This document shows positions 5,716-6,930 of a DNA stretch of 6,930 bases, in pieces. The notes under the pieces are model-generated. The model ran no database searches and was not told the DNA's origin. It saw only the letters and a program-made list of their open reading frames with translations. The position numbers and the translations under genes are program-made. Where the stretch lies: contig CALJUZ010000149.1 of the NCBI GenBank assembly GCA_937975235.1, forward strand, positions 1-6,930. Reading direction: 5' to 3'. The number at the start of each line of letters is the position of its first letter. Within the stretch, counting starts at the first letter, position 1. The stretch comes from CALJUZ01 sp003387805. GTDB lineage: Bacteria > Bacillota > Limnochordia > Limnochordales > ZCTH02-B6.

Positions 5716-6915
5716 ATGGATCGGGCTCGCCTGACGGACGTCTTGCTGCACGCCGGCTGGCTGTTGTTTTTCGCGGGGATTCCCTTTTCCGGGCTCAGCG
5801 CTCCCGGCATTTTGCTCATTTTGATTCATTGGGCCGTGGCCCGTCCGCAGCTGCCGCCCGCCGCGCTGGCCAATCCCCGCACCGCCGCCGCCGTCAAGTG
5901 GTACCGGATTGCCGTCTTCGGGCTGCTGGCGGCGTATGCGGCCGGCCTGGCCGTGGCCGCCAGCCCCGTGGACGCGCTGGGCGCCGGGCTGGGCAACGGC
6001 CTCTTGCTGCTCTTCGGGGCGGTGTACGCGTTTCGGCTGGAAGTGGCGAATCCGGGCTGGTGGCGGCGGTATCTGTGGGTCGTGCCGCTGTCCGGCGCGG
6101 TGCACGCGGGCATCGGCATCGCGCAGTACCTGGAGAGCGGCACGCGCGTGATGGGCGTGCACAGCAACCCCAACGCCTATGCAACCGTCCTGCTGGCGGC
6201 GCTGTACCTGGGCGTCGCGGCGCTGGTGCAGTACGGCGGCCGGCGGCGCTGGCTGGCCGTTCCCTACGCCGCCGTCATGGCCGCCGGCCTGCTGGTCACC
6301 GGTTCGCGCGGCGCGTGGGTCGGCGCGCTGGCGGGCGCGGCGGTGTTCGGCGCGCTGGCGCTGCGGGGCGTGTGGCGGGCCAATCGGCGCCGGGCCCTGG
6401 CCGCGGGCGCGGCGGGGCTTGTGCTGGCAGGGCTGGCGGTGGGGGCCGTCTACGCGGCGGCCGACGCGCCCATGCAGCGGCGCATGGCCAGCATTTTCGA
6501 CCTCAACGCCAATCAGGACCGCGTCGTGCTGTACCAGACGATGTGGGATCTGATCAGCGACAATCCGGTGCTGGGCGTGGGCGTCAACAACATCAAGCAC
6601 CGCTTCGCCGAGTACCAGGGCGATCGCGGCGGCCCCGTCTTTGGCATCGCCCACAACTACTTCCTGCAGTCCCTGGGGGAGACGGGGATTGTGGGCACGG
6701 TCTTTCTGCTGCTGCTCTGGTTCGTGTGGCTGTATTACGGCCTGCCGCCCGTGGGCGCGCCCGCGCCGCGTCTGCTGCTGTACAGCCTGGCCGTGGCGCT
6801 GCTGGTGCGGGATCAGTTTGACGGCGCCCTCACCATTTTTTACCTCGCGTTCCTGCTGAACTGGCTGGGCGGCACGCTGACGGCGGCGGCCGCGGAAAGG
6901 CGGGCCGAGACGTGA
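5716..6915 (+). CDS. O-antigen ligase/polymerase-family membrane protein (Wzy_C type)
   Basis: A 399-residue polytopic membrane protein, the usual size for the WaaL/Wzy-like family (PF04932 type). About ten to twelve hydrophobic segments are visible, for example around 10-40, 64-82, 92-106, 118-137, 153-172, 178-195, 200-218, 228-248, 325-342, 353-365 and 370-388. Family marks are GVHSNPNAYA (147-156), TGSRGAWVG (195-203), and a large external loop with QDRVVLY (267-273), NPVLGVGVNN (283-292) and IAHNYFLQSLGETG (311-324), which holds the typical His313. The family joins or polymerises undecaprenyl-linked glycans on the outer face of the membrane; in a Gram-positive-type cell this would be exopolysaccharide polymerisation or protein glycosylation rather than LPS ligation. 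The ATG at 5716 has GGAG about 10 nt upstream. The final codons overlap a possible next gene. Polymerase versus ligase cannot be decided from sequence alone. Confidence 0.9.
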   Translation: MDRARLTDVLLHAGWLLFFAGIPFSGLSAPGILLILIHWAVARPQLPPAALANPRTAAAVKWYRIAVFGLLAAYAAGLAVAASPVDALGAGLGNGLLLLFGAVYAFRLEVANPGWWRRYLWVVPLSGAVHAGIGIAQYLESGTRVMGVHSNPNAYATVLLAALYLGVAALVQYGGRRRWLAVPYAAVMAAGLLVTGSRGAWVGALAGAAVFGALALRGVWRANRRRALAAGAAGLVLAGLAVGAVYAAADAPMQRRMASIFDLNANQDRVVLYQTMWDLISDNPVLGVGVNNIKHRFAEYQGDRGGPVFGIAHNYFLQSLGETGIVGTVFLLLLWFVWLYYGLPPVGAPAPRLLLYSLAVALLVRDQFDGALTIFYLAFLLNWLGGTLTAAAAERRAET

Positions 6916-6930
6916 GGGCGCCCGTGCCGG
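6912..6930 (+). CDS. possible start of the next gene (cut by the window edge)
   Basis: GTG at 6912 overlaps the TGA of the ligase-family gene (GTGA, 6912-6915), a common layout for translationally coupled operon genes. GGAAAGG lies about 11 nt upstream. Only six codons (MRAPVP) are visible, so nothing can be said about the product. Confidence 0.35.

Noticed and set aside
5590..6654. Minus-strand frame opposite the ligase-family gene
   Set aside because: Low-complexity Arg/Gln/His-rich translation; the plus strand has a coherent membrane protein with family motifs.

Overview
This is high-GC bacterial DNA (roughly two thirds G+C by eye) with densely packed genes, strong purine-rich Shine-Dalgarno sites (AAGGAGG, AGGAG, GGGAGGG) and frequent GTG or TTG starts. 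That combination, a MnaA/WecB-type epimerase and a DUF6305-type secreted protein suggest a high-GC, possibly thermophilic Bacillota lineage of the Limnochordia/Symbiobacterium/Thermaerobacter kind. The taxonomic guess is inference; no rRNA or other marker gene is present.

Left part (1-2662), all coding on the minus strand. The window opens inside a 26-bp tandem repeat (1-104, four units) whose units can fold into hairpins. It lies just past the stop of a small secreted DUF6305-like protein (123-677). A 248-bp gap follows, holding a 13-bp palindrome, a degenerate 15-bp periodic repeat and a stem-loop that may terminate the next unit. Then comes a complete secreted gamma-glutamyltransferase-family enzyme (926-2662). 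It keeps the catalytic Thr and the signature Arg but has lost most of the other residues that bind the gamma-glutamyl group in the classical enzymes.

Middle (2663-4601), plus strand. A 261-bp divergent intergenic region contains a possible 62-residue signal-peptide ORF (2731-2919) whose stop codon lies in the ribosome binding site of wecB. wecB (2924-4105) encodes the non-hydrolysing UDP-GlcNAc 2-epimerase that makes UDP-ManNAc. Between wecB and the next gene (4106-4352) lie a cluster of nested inverted repeats (4119-4206) and a perfect 11-bp stem-loop (4251-4280). A small DUF2283-like gene follows (4353-4601).

Right part (4609-6930). A family 2 glycosyltransferase is on the minus strand, convergent with the DUF2283 gene at a 7-bp gap. 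It is divergent from an O-antigen ligase/polymerase-family membrane protein (5716-6915). The last bases probably start another gene through a GTGA overlap.

Taken together, wecB, the glycosyltransferase and the ligase/polymerase look like part of a surface-glycan locus (sugar-nucleotide supply, transfer, then polymerisation or ligation outside the membrane). The two secreted proteins on the left form a separate, neighbouring unit of unknown substrate. No tRNA, rRNA, CRISPR array, insertion sequence or phage gene was seen.
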